Shown here piece by piece: positions 49,877 through 59,670 of a DNA stretch of 64,000 bases; position 1 is the first letter of the stretch; every line of letters begins with the position of its first letter. The notes beneath the pieces were generated by a model. The model saw nothing but the letters and a program-made list of their open reading frames with translations, ran no database searches and was not told the origin of the DNA. Position numbers and translations under genes: made by a program. The stretch comes from JBPOFM01 sp041391925 (GTDB taxonomy: Bacteria; Bacteroidota; Bacteroidia; Flavobacteriales; Flavobacteriaceae): positions 310,001 to 374,000 of the forward strand of contig JAWKNA010000004.1 in the NCBI GenBank assembly GCA_041391925.1, in the 5' to 3' direction.

Positions 49877-51187
49877 TTGAAAAATTTTATTGATAATATC
49901 AGAAATAATATCTTGATCAAAATTGCCTCTATCAATTCAGTGGCTATTTTGGTTCGTATCGTTTCTGGTTTTTTGACTTCTAAAGCGATTGCAATTTTTG
50001 TAGGTGCCGAAGGTATGGCGCTTATTGGAAATTTAAGGGATTTTTTAAGTTCGGCACAATCATTTTCTACGCTTGGTTTTTCAAATGGAATTGTGAAATA
50101 TGTTTCCGAATTCAAAAACAAAACCATTGAACTCTCAAAAATAATTTCCACTTCGGTTTATCTTGGGTTATTTGCTGCGTTCTTAGTGTCGATGTATTGT
50201 TATCTCGACGCAAAACATCTGAATGAACTTCTTTTTACACCAAATAAGGATTATACATACATCATCAAGATTTTGGCAATTGCGCTTCCTTTGTATGCCT
50301 TAAATTCGATACTGATGTCTATTCTCAATGGTCTGTCACAGTTCAAAAAGTTGCTCTACATCAATATTTTTGCACAGGTATTGGGAGTATTGATAACATT
50401 GTATTTGATTTGGCAACATCATCTCAAAGGCGCCTTGATAGCTGTTGCGACCGTGGAATCGATTATCATTTTGGTAACTGTCATTGGTGCTTACAACCAA
50501 AAGCACATCCTAAAATTCTTAAATTGGAATAACCTAAATTTTGATAGCATTAAAAAGTTGGGAGCTTATTCCATTATGGCACTGTTTACTGCGCTTACGT
50601 TGCCTTTGGTCAGAGTTGCCATACGTAATTACATCATAAAAACTCAAAGTTTGCATGATGCTGGACTTTGGGAAGCCATGAATCGTATTTCAGGGTATTA
50701 CCTTATGTTTGTAAGCACCTTATTGACACTCTATTTACTGCCACGTTTTGCAGAAATTGAAACAAAAAGAGAATTCAGAAAAGAAGTCTTTGGTTTTTAT
50801 AAAACCATCATTCCCATTTTTGGTGTGGGATTGATTGCTATCTATTTTTTGAGGACTTTTATCATCAAACTTGTATTTACCTCTGAATTTACTGACGTTG
50901 AGAGTCTGTTCTTTTGGCAGCTATTGGGAGATTTTATCAAGGTCCTTTCTATTGTCATTGCCTATCAATTCTTGGCAAAACGGATGTTTTGGTATTATAT
51001 CATTACTGAAGCCATGTCTATCTTGGTATTATATTTTTCAAGTATTTATTTTATAGATTTGTATGGTGCTAAAGGGGCTACCATTGGACATTTTGTAGAT
51101 TATGCTTTCTATCTCATGTTGATGCTGTTGATTTTCTGGAAATCACTGTTCGGAACATTGGATCATGATGAATCCGTTACAAATTAG
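49877..51187 (+). CDS. wzx: Polysaccharide flippase (Wzx/MATE-type), copy 2
   Basis: This 436-residue protein is collinear with copy 1 (shared L-T-S-K-A-I-A and E-G-M-A-L-I-G-N-L-R-x-F-L-S, and W-E-A-M-N-R-I-S-x-Y-Y-L-M-F near 270). Stops upstream leave TTG at 49877 as the start. A tandem duplication followed by divergence is likely; the two may move different units. Its end overlaps the convergent glycosyltransferase gene by 11 nt. Confidence 0.9.
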   Translation: MKNFIDNIRNNILIKIASINSVAILVRIVSGFLTSKAIAIFVGAEGMALIGNLRDFLSSAQSFSTLGFSNGIVKYVSEFKNKTIELSKIISTSVYLGLFAAFLVSMYCYLDAKHLNELLFTPNKDYTYIIKILAIALPLYALNSILMSILNGLSQFKKLLYINIFAQVLGVLITLYLIWQHHLKGALIAVATVESIIILVTVIGAYNQKHILKFLNWNNLNFDSIKKLGAYSIMALFTALTLPLVRVAIRNYIIKTQSLHDAGLWEAMNRISGYYLMFVSTLLTLYLLPRFAEIETKREFRKEVFGFYKTIIPIFGVGLIAIYFLRTFIIKLVFTSEFTDVESLFFWQLLGDFIKVLSIVIAYQFLAKRMFWYYIITEAMSILVLYFSSIYFIDLYGAKGATIGHFVDYAFYLMLMLLIFWKSLFGTLDHDESVTN

Positions 51188-52322
51188 ATGACCAAACCTT
51201 AAGATACCTCTCCGCAATCCTTACATAATGATGCTCGCGCTCAATAAACGCTCTGGCATTTCTTGAAATCTCCAGTATTTTTTTTGGGTTCAGAATCAAC
51301 CATTCAAGTTTGTCAGCAATTTTTTCAGCATTGGGTAAGGCGTTAATGGCCACCGTATCTTCTTTTAATTTATAATACTCCAACCATTCCTGTTCGGCAC
51401 CTGTAAACACCACTTTCCCTTTGGCCATGGCCTCCAAGGCATTGTAACCTTGGTCATAGGCATAGACTTGGTCCAAAAGAATATGGCAAGCATCGTAGGT
51501 TTTTATATAATCCGCATAAGGCAGGCTTTCAGTTCTGATGATATCAACTTTATCATTAAATTTTTCTTGGATGATGTCTAGCGCTTCATCAAAAATACCA
51601 TTGCCTTTCTTGATATAGTTATGCGTATTCACACCATGAAAAATGATGATTTTATCTTCAATTTTCAAATCCAAATGGCTTAATTTTTCTACATTGATTG
51701 GATTTGGAATCATCCCAAGATAGTTAGAATGACCACGCATAGGAAGATGGTAATCCATATCGGAAGCAATAACACCTCTGTTTAATTTATTAATGGCGTC
51801 ATGCAGTTTTTTGTAGGGTTTAGTGATATATTTTAAGGAATATTTGAATTGTTTCTTTAGTGTTTTGTCTTGCAGATAGGGTGTTAAAATTGAATACTTA
51901 TCACTATTGCCCAAGAAGTAGTTGATGGTCAAATAATCATCACCACAGCATAATAAAAATAAATCTTTGTTTTGATTTTTAAGCTTTGTCAGTAATCCAA
52001 TCTGAAGTTTTGGATGGATACCAAGAGCGTCTTCATTGATGAGTTGCACCACATCGTAACCTTTTAACTTTGATAAAATTTTTCGGAAGCGATAGGCAAT
52101 TTCTAAATCAGCAATGTCTTTATTTGTCAGTTTTAAAATGACTTTTCGTACCCATAAGGGAATTGAAGCATTGAAGAATTGAATGCCAATGTTCAAATCA
52201 ACGGGATATTTTTTGAATTGGTCACCGCTGCCAACCAAAAGAACCTCATGACCAAGGTCAACCAATCCTTCTTTTAAGGAATTGTGCAACCGACTAAACT
52301 CACCAACAAGGAGTATTTTCAT
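51177..52322 (-). CDS. GT1/GT4-type glycosyltransferase
   Basis: This 381-residue protein has the two-Rossmann GT-B shape: M-K-I-L-L-V-G-E-F-S-R-L-H-N-S-L-K at the start and I-I-F-H-G-V-N near 225, then D-Q-V-Y-A-Y-D-Q-G-Y-N-A-L-E-A-M-A-K-G-K-V-V-F (donor site) near 290. The donor sugar is unknown. It is on the opposite strand to its neighbours and is transcribed from its own promoter. Confidence 0.88.
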   Translation of the reverse strand: MKILLVGEFSRLHNSLKEGLVDLGHEVLLVGSGDQFKKYPVDLNIGIQFFNASIPLWVRKVILKLTNKDIADLEIAYRFRKILSKLKGYDVVQLINEDALGIHPKLQIGLLTKLKNQNKDLFLLCCGDDYLTINYFLGNSDKYSILTPYLQDKTLKKQFKYSLKYITKPYKKLHDAINKLNRGVIASDMDYHLPMRGHSNYLGMIPNPINVEKLSHLDLKIEDKIIIFHGVNTHNYIKKGNGIFDEALDIIQEKFNDKVDIIRTESLPYADYIKTYDACHILLDQVYAYDQGYNALEAMAKGKVVFTGAEQEWLEYYKLKEDTVAINALPNAEKIADKLEWLILNPKKILEISRNARAFIEREHHYVRIAERYLKVWSSNL

Positions 52323-52362
52323 CCTTAATTTAATACTTTTGTTTTCAAAGATAATTGTTTAA

Positions 52363-53190
52363 ATGTACAAAACAGAAACGTCACCAATTCAGTTGGAAAT
52401 ATTGGTTTCAACGCTCAATAGAAATTCTTTGGATTTTTTGGAGGTGATGTTTCAGAACAATACGATTTCTGATTACCAAATCCTCGTTATCAATCAAACA
52501 TCTGAAGATTGCACACTGCATTCCAACGATTCAAATATCAGGATTATCAATTCATATGAAAAGGGACTGAGCAAGAGCAGAAATCTAGCCATTGAGAACG
52601 CCATTGGACATATTTGCTTGCTTGCTGATGATGATATCGTATATATAAAAGGTTTCGAAAAACCAATTCTTGAAAGTTATTCAAAGCTTGATAATGCTGA
52701 TGTCATCACTTTCCAGACGTTGACAACCGAAAGCAGGCCTTACAGCAATTACCCTAAGCAAACTTTAAAATTGAAAGGGTTTAGTAAGATGGTGCTGTCA
52801 ATTGAGATAACGTTTAAAAGGGAATCCATAGTTAAGAGTTCAATTCGCTTTAATGAACATTTTGGTCTTGGTGCAACCTTTCAGGATAGTGAAAATTATA
52901 TTTTTTTGACTGACTTAATGAAATTAAAAAAAATCAATCTTTTTTTTGCGCCAGAATTCATTGTTATACACAAGCCTTTCAGTTCAAGTGGCGACATTGT
53001 TTCTGATAGGTTTATGTTTGCGAGAAGTGCATTATATTATAAATTGTATGGAAACGCTGTTTATATCTATGTATTGAAACTTATTTTTTATCTTTTAAGA
53101 AAGAAATTGATAAAATTTGATGAAATTGGACCTAAATTTAGAGTGGCACATTCTGCCATTAAAACATATAAACAGCTAAACATTCAATAG
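52363..53190 (+). CDS. GT2-type glycosyltransferase
   Basis: This 275-residue protein has a GT-A core: I-L-V-S-T-L-N-R-N near the start, Y-E-K-G-L-S-K-S-R-N-L-A, and L-L-A-D-D-D-I-V-Y with the metal-binding Asp triad near residue 90. It is probably cytoplasmic. It precedes the fdtA-like gene by 1 nt. Confidence 0.86.
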   Translation: MYKTETSPIQLEILVSTLNRNSLDFLEVMFQNNTISDYQILVINQTSEDCTLHSNDSNIRIINSYEKGLSKSRNLAIENAIGHICLLADDDIVYIKGFEKPILESYSKLDNADVITFQTLTTESRPYSNYPKQTLKLKGFSKMVLSIEITFKRESIVKSSIRFNEHFGLGATFQDSENYIFLTDLMKLKKINLFFAPEFIVIHKPFSSSGDIVSDRFMFARSALYYKLYGNAVYIYVLKLIFYLLRKKLIKFDEIGPKFRVAHSAIKTYKQLNIQ

Positions 53191-53191
53191 A

Positions 53192-53602
53192 GTGAGCATC
53201 AGTTTGCAAGACATCAAGCTAATAAACATCCCAAAAATAGAAGACCGACGGGGCAATCTATCGGTCATCGAGAAAGAGTGTATTCCCTTTGCCATTAAAC
53301 GTGTCTATTATCTGTACGATGTGCCAAGTGGCGCCTACAGAGGAGGACACGCCCATAAAGACCAATTGGAGTTTCTGATTGCTTTGAGCGGTAGCTTTGA
53401 AGTCGTGCTCACAGATGGCAAAAACAAGCAGAAAATGATGCTCAACAGACCAGACCAAGGTTTGTTGATACCCACTGGCATTTGGCGTGAGCTCGAAAAT
53501 TTCTCTTCAGGAGCAGTATGTTTAGTCTTGGCTTCAGATGAATATGACGAAACTGATTACATACGGAATTTTAGAACGTTCAAATCATCGAAACGGACTT
53601 AA
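53192..53602 (+). CDS. fdtA: dTDP-sugar 3,4-ketoisomerase (FdtA/WxcM-like)
   Basis: This 136-residue cupin has D-R-R-G-N-L-S-V-I-E, R-V-Y-Y-L-Y-D-V-P, R-G-G-H-A-H-K-D-Q and W-R-E-L-E-N-F-S, matching FdtA. It should convert dTDP-4-keto-6-deoxyglucose to the 3-keto isomer for the aminotransferase at 47431. The start is GTG at 53192, 1 nt after the glycosyltransferase stop. Its 3' end overlaps the convergent GT2 gene. Confidence 0.9.
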   Translation: MSISLQDIKLINIPKIEDRRGNLSVIEKECIPFAIKRVYYLYDVPSGAYRGGHAHKDQLEFLIALSGSFEVVLTDGKNKQKMMLNRPDQGLLIPTGIWRELENFSSGAVCLVLASDEYDETDYIRNFRTFKSSKRT

Positions 53603-54523
53603 GCCAATGCCGTTGTTACGAAGTAAATTCTTGGTTCTCATCAATAATTTCAACACAGGAGCGTTCATCTGAAGTAAAAATCGCTGTTGAGCGTTCAAAT
53701 TATTTTTGTCAATTTTTTTAATAAGGTCTTTTGCCTTTTTGGTATTACCAGCAATTATATGCTGAATGGCAATTGAGAAACGATTCAAATCGAGATAGGT
53801 TTGTAAGCTTCGGTTGGTAATTTCTTCCTTAAACACATCAAAATCGATGAGTTTTTTGTTATTGATATTTTTTTGTGATGCTTGGTTTTCAACATTCATG
53901 TTGATGGTGGCACTTACCGCATTGGTAAATGCAACATCATGTTGAAGGGCAATCCGAATCCAGAAGTCGATATCTTCTCCAGAATCATAATGGGTATTGA
54001 AACCACCTAAAGACTCATAAATCCTTTTGGGTATCATAACTGTAGACGCAGACGCAATACAATTGATAGTACTATTTACAAAAAAATCATTGACAACTCC
54101 TTGCCAATGGGCTTGTGTTGGTATCTGATTGTAAACGGAAGCGACCGTTTTCCTATTGAATTGATAGTTATAGGCAGTGCCATACATGCCACAATTTGGG
54201 AAGTTTGAATAGAGATTCTTCAAATTTTCCAAATGATGCGGATGCCAATAGTCATCGGCATCCAACAAAACAATAAAGTCCGAATTGGATTTGCTCACAC
54301 CATGATTCCTCGCAAACGAAACTCCATGATTTTCTATAGTGAACAATTGGATGCGGTCATCTGTTACGGCATTTGCTTCGCTTTCACTATGATCTGTCGA
54401 ACCGTCATTGACCACAAGCACTTCAAAATCCTGAAACGTCTGTGCAAGCACACTTTCCAAGGTATTTTTGATATGCCTTTCTTTATTGTAAAGCGGAATG
54501 ATGACAGAAAAAAACGGCTTCAT
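53585..54523 (-). CDS. GT2-type glycosyltransferase
   Basis: This 312-residue protein begins with the classical GT2 opening F-F-S-V-I-I-P-L-Y-N-K-E-R-H-I, then V-N-D-G-S-T-D-H-S and V-L-L-D-A-D-D-Y-W (metal Asp). It overlaps the preceding glycosyltransferase gene by 4 nt. Acceptors are unknown. Confidence 0.92.
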   Translation of the reverse strand: MKPFFSVIIPLYNKERHIKNTLESVLAQTFQDFEVLVVNDGSTDHSESEANAVTDDRIQLFTIENHGVSFARNHGVSKSNSDFIVLLDADDYWHPHHLENLKNLYSNFPNCGMYGTAYNYQFNRKTVASVYNQIPTQAHWQGVVNDFFVNSTINCIASASTVMIPKRIYESLGGFNTHYDSGEDIDFWIRIALQHDVAFTNAVSATINMNVENQASQKNINNKKLIDFDVFKEEITNRSLQTYLDLNRFSIAIQHIIAGNTKKAKDLIKKIDKNNLNAQQRFLLQMNAPVLKLLMRTKNLLRNNGIGLSPFR

Positions 54524-55413
54524 GGCTTTGATTTTATTTCCAAAAAATAACCCAATCTGTACAAATCAAATAGGAACAGTGATGGATGTTTTGACAAAAG
54601 GTTTCTCTTTAAGACAGATTTTGAAATTCTGTAAAAAGCTTTATACAGATAAGACAATTTCCATGTATCTAGTTTAAAACCAACACGCGTTAGGGCAGCA
54701 TCATTAGGGTTCATCAAACCCTTGGAGGTGATATAGTCAAACGATTGAACGGTTTCGTGTGTCTTTTCCAAGAATTTTTGGCTGCTCTCTATTCCTAAAT
54801 GTTCTACAGTATTGTCTATATGTTGTATGCGGATGTTTTTTTCCCTGGCAGCGATGGCAAACAGCAAATCTTCGTTTCTAAAATTCGGGATGGTTTCATC
54901 AAATCTCATAGTTGAAAAAACCGATTTTTTGATGACAAAATTCAAGGTCAAAAAACTCAGGTGAGGATTTTCCATTCGTTTTTGCACAGACAATGCTTCT
55001 CTTTTGTTGCCATAGATCCATCTCAAAAATGCCTCTTTGTTGGGGGTTTCCTTTTGATAGCAGATGCCACCATATATAATTTGTGTTTCCGGTTGGATGG
55101 CATCCAAATACTTGGAGAGAAAATCATCAGTAAAAATTTTTACGTCCGCATCCAAAAAAAGCAGATAATCATACTTGGCATCAGCTCCCAATTGGTTTCG
55201 GATGGCACTGCGCCCAATGTTCTTGTCAAGTTCCTTAAATGTGCAGTGCTCAAGGGAATTGATGGTCTTGTTTTGTTCGTTCAACTTCGATTTTGACCCA
55301 TCATCATACACGAGAACTTCATATAAAATACCGGAATTGGATGCCTGAGAATGGATGACTTTGACCAAATTGGTCACATCATAATTATATGTAGGGATCA
55401 ATACCGAAACCAT
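54520..55413 (-). CDS. GT2-type glycosyltransferase
   Basis: This 297-residue protein has the GT-A features V-S-V-L-I-P-T-Y-N-Y-D, Y-D-D-G-S-K-S and L-F-L-D-A-D-V-K-I, a branch that resembles galactosamine-type transferases (chondroitin polymerase-like) with N-F-R-N-E-D-L-L-F near residue 180. It is first of a two-gene unit with the next GT2. Confidence 0.9.
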   Translation of the reverse strand: MVSVLIPTYNYDVTNLVKVIHSQASNSGILYEVLVYDDGSKSKLNEQNKTINSLEHCTFKELDKNIGRSAIRNQLGADAKYDYLLFLDADVKIFTDDFLSKYLDAIQPETQIIYGGICYQKETPNKEAFLRWIYGNKREALSVQKRMENPHLSFLTLNFVIKKSVFSTMRFDETIPNFRNEDLLFAIAAREKNIRIQHIDNTVEHLGIESSQKFLEKTHETVQSFDYITSKGLMNPNDAALTRVGFKLDTWKLSYLYKAFYRISKSVLKRNLLSKHPSLFLFDLYRLGYFLEIKSKP

Positions 55414-55509
55414 TATTGGGAATTAGGCTTTAAAAATACATTTTTTTAGTGCTTTAATTCAGTCTTCCTTATAAAAGATTTAAATTGCAACCATTCAAAC
55501 ACAAACACA

Positions 55510-56334
55510 ATGAAGGATGCTGAATCCATAGAGATTTCGGAACTGATATACGAGGAAATCAAGGCTAAACAAGCCGTTTTGACTGAGATGTACAACCAAT
55601 CTGAACCACAGATTGGCTACTTTTATATCGATGATCTATTGCCGGAAACCTTGGCTCAAAAATGCTATGAGCTGTTTCCTGACAAAAGTGAGATGCGCTG
55701 TCTAAAAAGTATGCGAGAATACAAACATGTCTCCGCCCAAATGAACAAACACCATCCATTTTTGGAAGCAGTTATTTACGCCTTTCAGGCTCCAAAAATA
55801 GTGGAACTGATAGGGGACATCTGTGGGATAAACTCATTATATGCAGATGGATCACTCTACGCAGGCGGTCTGTCATTGATGGCAAAGGACAACTTTCTAA
55901 ATCCGCATCTGGACAATTCGCATGATGCCGAACGAGAGCGTTGGCGCGTGTTGAATCTCTTGTACTATGTCACTCCAGATTGGAAAAAAGAAAATGGTGG
56001 CCATTTGGAACTTTGGCCCAATGGACCCAAAAAAGACCCAGTGCTCATTGAGAGCAAATTCAATCGATTGGTAGTGATGGCAACCCATGACCGCTCTTGG
56101 CATTCCGTTAACCAAGTCACGGTGGATGGCAGCAGGTGTTGTATATCCAATTATTATTTTAGTGATGAGCCATTAAAAAATACCGACCGATTCCATGTCA
56201 CCAAATTTCGGGGCAGACCAGAAGACACCTTTACAAATATCATCCTTGATCTTGATGCCAATTTGCGGATGTTCATACGTAAAATTTTCAAAAAAGGAAT
56301 TCGAAAAAACCCTCACATCTATAAGAAAGACTAA
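55510..56334 (+). CDS. 2-oxoglutarate/Fe(II)-dependent oxygenase
   Basis: This 274-residue protein is a double-stranded beta-helix oxygenase of the prolyl-hydroxylase type. The iron triad is visible in H-L-D (N-P-H-L-D-N-S-H) near residue 136 and the distal His in R-S-W-H-S-V-N near 197, with Arg for 2-oxoglutarate in G-S-R-C-C-I-S-N-Y-Y. It may hydroxylate a sugar or lipid of the locus. Its last 4 nt overlap the convergent methyltransferase gene. Confidence 0.87.
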   Translation: MKDAESIEISELIYEEIKAKQAVLTEMYNQSEPQIGYFYIDDLLPETLAQKCYELFPDKSEMRCLKSMREYKHVSAQMNKHHPFLEAVIYAFQAPKIVELIGDICGINSLYADGSLYAGGLSLMAKDNFLNPHLDNSHDAERERWRVLNLLYYVTPDWKKENGGHLELWPNGPKKDPVLIESKFNRLVVMATHDRSWHSVNQVTVDGSRCCISNYYFSDEPLKNTDRFHVTKFRGRPEDTFTNIILDLDANLRMFIRKIFKKGIRKNPHIYKKD

Positions 56335-57224
56335 TCAAACTGTTTTTTGTTGCCTTCAAATTTCAGATAAGGATTGTCCAAAACGTACGCTTTGCGATCT
56401 CTTTTGGTTTCATGCCGATACGGGTGGTCTAACACATGCAGGTAATACAACTGCTTTACCCACATGGCATTTTTAAAGAGACGCTCATTGCTGAAAAATG
56501 TGTTGTATGCGATGTTGCGGAGTGGATTGCTGTCGTTGAATTCCTTGATGGCCAAGAGTTCGCCACATTTGTCATTGTGATGCGGATGCGAAATATCATC
56601 AAAATACAGATAGGTAAGCGGTAAAAAAATATTGGCATCGGCTGTCAACAGTTCGAGCACCTCTTTGGTGGAGCTGTAATAATCTACATCAATTGATACA
56701 AAACCTATGGGGGATTCAGGGGATAGGTCTTCAATAAATGCAGTCAGGCGTTCTTTGATGGGACCAAAAATTACCGTGGCCTTTCCCTTTGTTTTTTCCA
56801 ATAAAAGCTCTTTGTTCATCGGGAAATCGCCCACATTGTAATATTCAGGATGATCGCGATAGTCAATGGGAGATGGCATCCCTTCGCCAGTGTCAAATCC
56901 ATAAATGTCAATAACTATGTCGGTAATTTTAGTGACTTTTTCCGCGATTGCGACCATGTTCATGAGTCCAGCACCATTGGCCACACCAAACTCAATAATG
57001 GATAGTCGTTTTAAACCAAGTCTCTTTGCTTGGTCGGCCGCTTCTAGAATTCCAAAGGCATGTTGTGGACGCAATACTAAATCATAGGCCACTTTTTTTC
57101 TAAAAGACCCAAAAAGGAAGACGAATAATGCAATGAAGTTAAGGTGGAGGGGTTCCGAAAGGCGTTCTTTATAGAGTTTTCTCCATATTCTTTTTTCCGA
57201 TAAACGTTTTAGTAAGTAACCCAT
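56331..57224 (-). CDS. TylF/MycF-like SAM methyltransferase
   Basis: This 297-residue protein has a SAM fold (S-I-I-E-F-G-V-A-N-G-A-G-L near residue 75) and acidic metal sites (S-I-D-V-D-Y-Y-S-S and Y-F-D-D-I-S). It resembles the TylF/MycF group that O-methylates deoxysugars, so it may cap or decorate the polysaccharide. The 5' end has a basic extension. Confidence 0.8.
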   Translation of the reverse strand: MGYLLKRLSEKRIWRKLYKERLSEPLHLNFIALFVFLFGSFRKKVAYDLVLRPQHAFGILEAADQAKRLGLKRLSIIEFGVANGAGLMNMVAIAEKVTKITDIVIDIYGFDTGEGMPSPIDYRDHPEYYNVGDFPMNKELLLEKTKGKATVIFGPIKERLTAFIEDLSPESPIGFVSIDVDYYSSTKEVLELLTADANIFLPLTYLYFDDISHPHHNDKCGELLAIKEFNDSNPLRNIAYNTFFSNERLFKNAMWVKQLYYLHVLDHPYRHETKRDRKAYVLDNPYLKFEGNKKQFD

Positions 57225-57328
57225 TTAAAGTTCTAAATTTACCCAAAACTAATCAATAATTTAGATTTGAATCCTATTACATTTTATTTATTGTTTTAGA
57301 ATGGCACGTTAATTGTCTAGCTCTACAC

Positions 57329-58927
57329 ATGAAACACCTTATACTACATATCACTTTCCTTTTGCTAAGTCTTTTGGTACAAGCCCAAAAAGAATTCCAT
57401 GTCACCACAGATGGCAAATCCACCGGTAACGGAAGTCTCCAAAATCCTTGGGATTTGCAGACAGCATTGAGTCAAAAACCAGATGTTGTAAATGGTGGTG
57501 ACACCATTTGGCTGCATGAAGGCATTTACAACGGAAGGTTTATATCCACCATCAAAAGTACCACGAATAATACGTTTATTACTGTGGCACCCTACCAAAG
57601 TGCCAAAGTCACCCTCAATGGAAATGTTGCATTGGGTAGTGGACCCGTATTGACTGTAAAAGGGAAACAAGTTATTTTTATGGATTTTGAAGTGACTTGG
57701 TTAGGCATATTCTCTAGGGATGAAAATGATAAAGATTTTCGTGTTGGTGGTGGTGTTAATCATACGTCTGGTCAGGATTGTAGATTTTACAATCTCATTA
57801 TTCACGACAATCCAGGATTGGGATTTGGATCATGGAAACAAACTGGAGGTACTATCATTGAGAATTGCCTAATTTATTATAATGGTCACATGTCTAAAGA
57901 TGGTCAAGGAAGGGGTGAAGGGATATATGTACAGAATGCTGGTGAAACGATGAGAATTATAAGAAACAATATCATCTTTGCTAATTATTACAAAGGCATT
58001 GAAGTATGGTCGGCATCAAAACGTAATGACTATAGTTTTGTAAAGAACATTGCTCTCTACGGGAATTTGATATTTAATAGTGGACTGCCTTCAAAAAGGG
58101 TTAAAGACAATGTCATTGTGGCTTCAAATGATCGAAATGGTCGTAACATTGCCCAAAACATACAAATTTTAGATAATGTATTGTATCACAATACCGATGT
58201 GAATGCAGAAAAAATAAATGGAGATTCTCCATCATTAACACTTGGATTTCATATAAATGCACCGGTGGAAAACGTGGTTGTCAAAAATAACATCATTATC
58301 TCAAGAGACGATGCTTTAAGACTGTTTTACATTAAATCTTTGATATTTCAAGATAACACGGTATTTTCAAAATTTCTTCAAATTAATTCCTCTCAACTGG
58401 AAAACTCAAAAAGCTGGAATTTTAAAAATAATATTTATTATACCGAAAAAGAACAACCATTTAGAGTATCAACTTCAAAAGATTATGATAAGGAAATTTG
58501 GGATACAGAATTTAAATTGGACAAAAACAGTCAATGGAAAAAAACTAGAGAATTTGACATAGAGCCAGTTTTATCCATTGCACAGCATTCTCAAAAACAA
58601 AATACTTTTAATGTGGCACTTTTGAGTAAGCTAGGTAATGATGTAGAAGTAGATTTTTCACAATATCCCATTTCCAAAGGAACCTCCTATAAAATCTATG
58701 ATGTTGAGAACAGAAATGAAGTTTTGACATCAGGAATAGTAGATGAAACCAAGACCATCAAAGTGCCAATGGCACTAACGAAACTCAAAATGCCATTGCA
58801 CAACGACCGATACCTAAAAACACCATCCAACTTTGGAGTTTTTATAATCGAATTTGAGTCCCTTAAAACATCGTCTACGGAAGAGTTAAGCGGATTTTCA
58901 AAATTCCTCAAATGGTTGGGGTTCTGA
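57329..58927 (+). CDS. Secreted parallel beta-helix protein
   Basis: This 532-residue protein has a signal peptide (cleavage after V-Q-A) and a right-handed beta-helix with pectate-lyase-like repeats, including F-H-V-T-T-D-G-K-S-T-G-N-G-S-L-Q-N-P-W near the start and L-I-I-H-D-N-P-G-L-G. The opening D-G-x-S-x-G-x-G-S-x-x-N-P-W is shared with polysaccharide lyases and epimerases. It could modify or cleave the exported polysaccharide. Confidence 0.83.
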   Translation: MKHLILHITFLLLSLLVQAQKEFHVTTDGKSTGNGSLQNPWDLQTALSQKPDVVNGGDTIWLHEGIYNGRFISTIKSTTNNTFITVAPYQSAKVTLNGNVALGSGPVLTVKGKQVIFMDFEVTWLGIFSRDENDKDFRVGGGVNHTSGQDCRFYNLIIHDNPGLGFGSWKQTGGTIIENCLIYYNGHMSKDGQGRGEGIYVQNAGETMRIIRNNIIFANYYKGIEVWSASKRNDYSFVKNIALYGNLIFNSGLPSKRVKDNVIVASNDRNGRNIAQNIQILDNVLYHNTDVNAEKINGDSPSLTLGFHINAPVENVVVKNNIIISRDDALRLFYIKSLIFQDNTVFSKFLQINSSQLENSKSWNFKNNIYYTEKEQPFRVSTSKDYDKEIWDTEFKLDKNSQWKKTREFDIEPVLSIAQHSQKQNTFNVALLSKLGNDVEVDFSQYPISKGTSYKIYDVENRNEVLTSGIVDETKTIKVPMALTKLKMPLHNDRYLKTPSNFGVFIIEFESLKTSSTEELSGFSKFLKWLGF

Positions 58928-58930
58928 CCG

Positions 58931-59668
58931 TCATTTTGTGACAACTACTACCGTTTCAGGCGATTGTAAACCAAAATAAAAATCATCGGTTTGGGACTCA
59001 AAAGTAGTGACCATGACCTTAAACCCAATCGTCTCGAGACGCTTTTTTAAACCCTCAACAGAATAGATTCTTACGTGATCGTCCTGTCCAAAAGCTTTAA
59101 GCCTTCCTTCTTTGGTGACAATGCTGTTATCTTCATACAGGTCACCATCTTTATAAGGTGTCTGGATGTAACATTTACCATTTGGCTTTAAAACTCGAAA
59201 TAATTCCCTCATGGCTTGAAGGTCATCTTCAATATGTTCCAAAATGTGGTAACAGATGATGGTGTCAAAAAAATCTGCTTTCATAGCAATATTTGTAATA
59301 TCAAAATAATACTCCGCAAGAAATTCATCCGCAAAATCACTACTGTAATAGTTGATGGAATCCAGTTTTTTGAATTTTCTATAAAGACTTCTGGAAGGCG
59401 AAAAATGGAGCACAGTCCCATGCAAGGCATGGTCCTCTTTAAGAAGCGAATTCAATCGCCTGGTTCTGCTCAGACTGCCACAGTAAGGACAAAGCAAATC
59501 AGTGGATGGTAGTTGTATAAAGGCTTTTAGTGTTGCATCACAAACTTGGCAGAGATGCTTGTTTCCGTAATAGCTTAAGGAGAAAATTTTTCTGAAGGTC
59601 AATTCATGCTTCAGCAGCAACTTTTTTGGCACTAAAGTCTTCGTCAGCTTTTTAAGAAATGCATACAT
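58931..59668 (-). CDS. SAM methyltransferase with N-terminal zinc ribbon
   Basis: This 245-residue protein has two CxxC pairs (Q-V-C-D and C-P-Y-C, residues about 38-66) followed by a class I methyltransferase core (F-D-T-I-I-C-Y-H-I-L-E-H-I-E-D). The usual SAM G-x-G loop is replaced by S-P-S-R-S. I use ATG 59668, since TTG 59674 lies in the ftsE stop. Confidence 0.83.
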   Translation of the reverse strand: MYAFLKKLTKTLVPKKLLLKHELTFRKIFSLSYYGNKHLCQVCDATLKAFIQLPSTDLLCPYCGSLSRTRRLNSLLKEDHALHGTVLHFSPSRSLYRKFKKLDSINYYSSDFADEFLAEYYFDITNIAMKADFFDTIICYHILEHIEDDLQAMRELFRVLKPNGKCYIQTPYKDGDLYEDNSIVTKEGRLKAFGQDDHVRIYSVEGLKKRLETIGFKVMVTTFESQTDDFYFGLQSPETVVVVTK

Positions 59669-59670
59669 GC

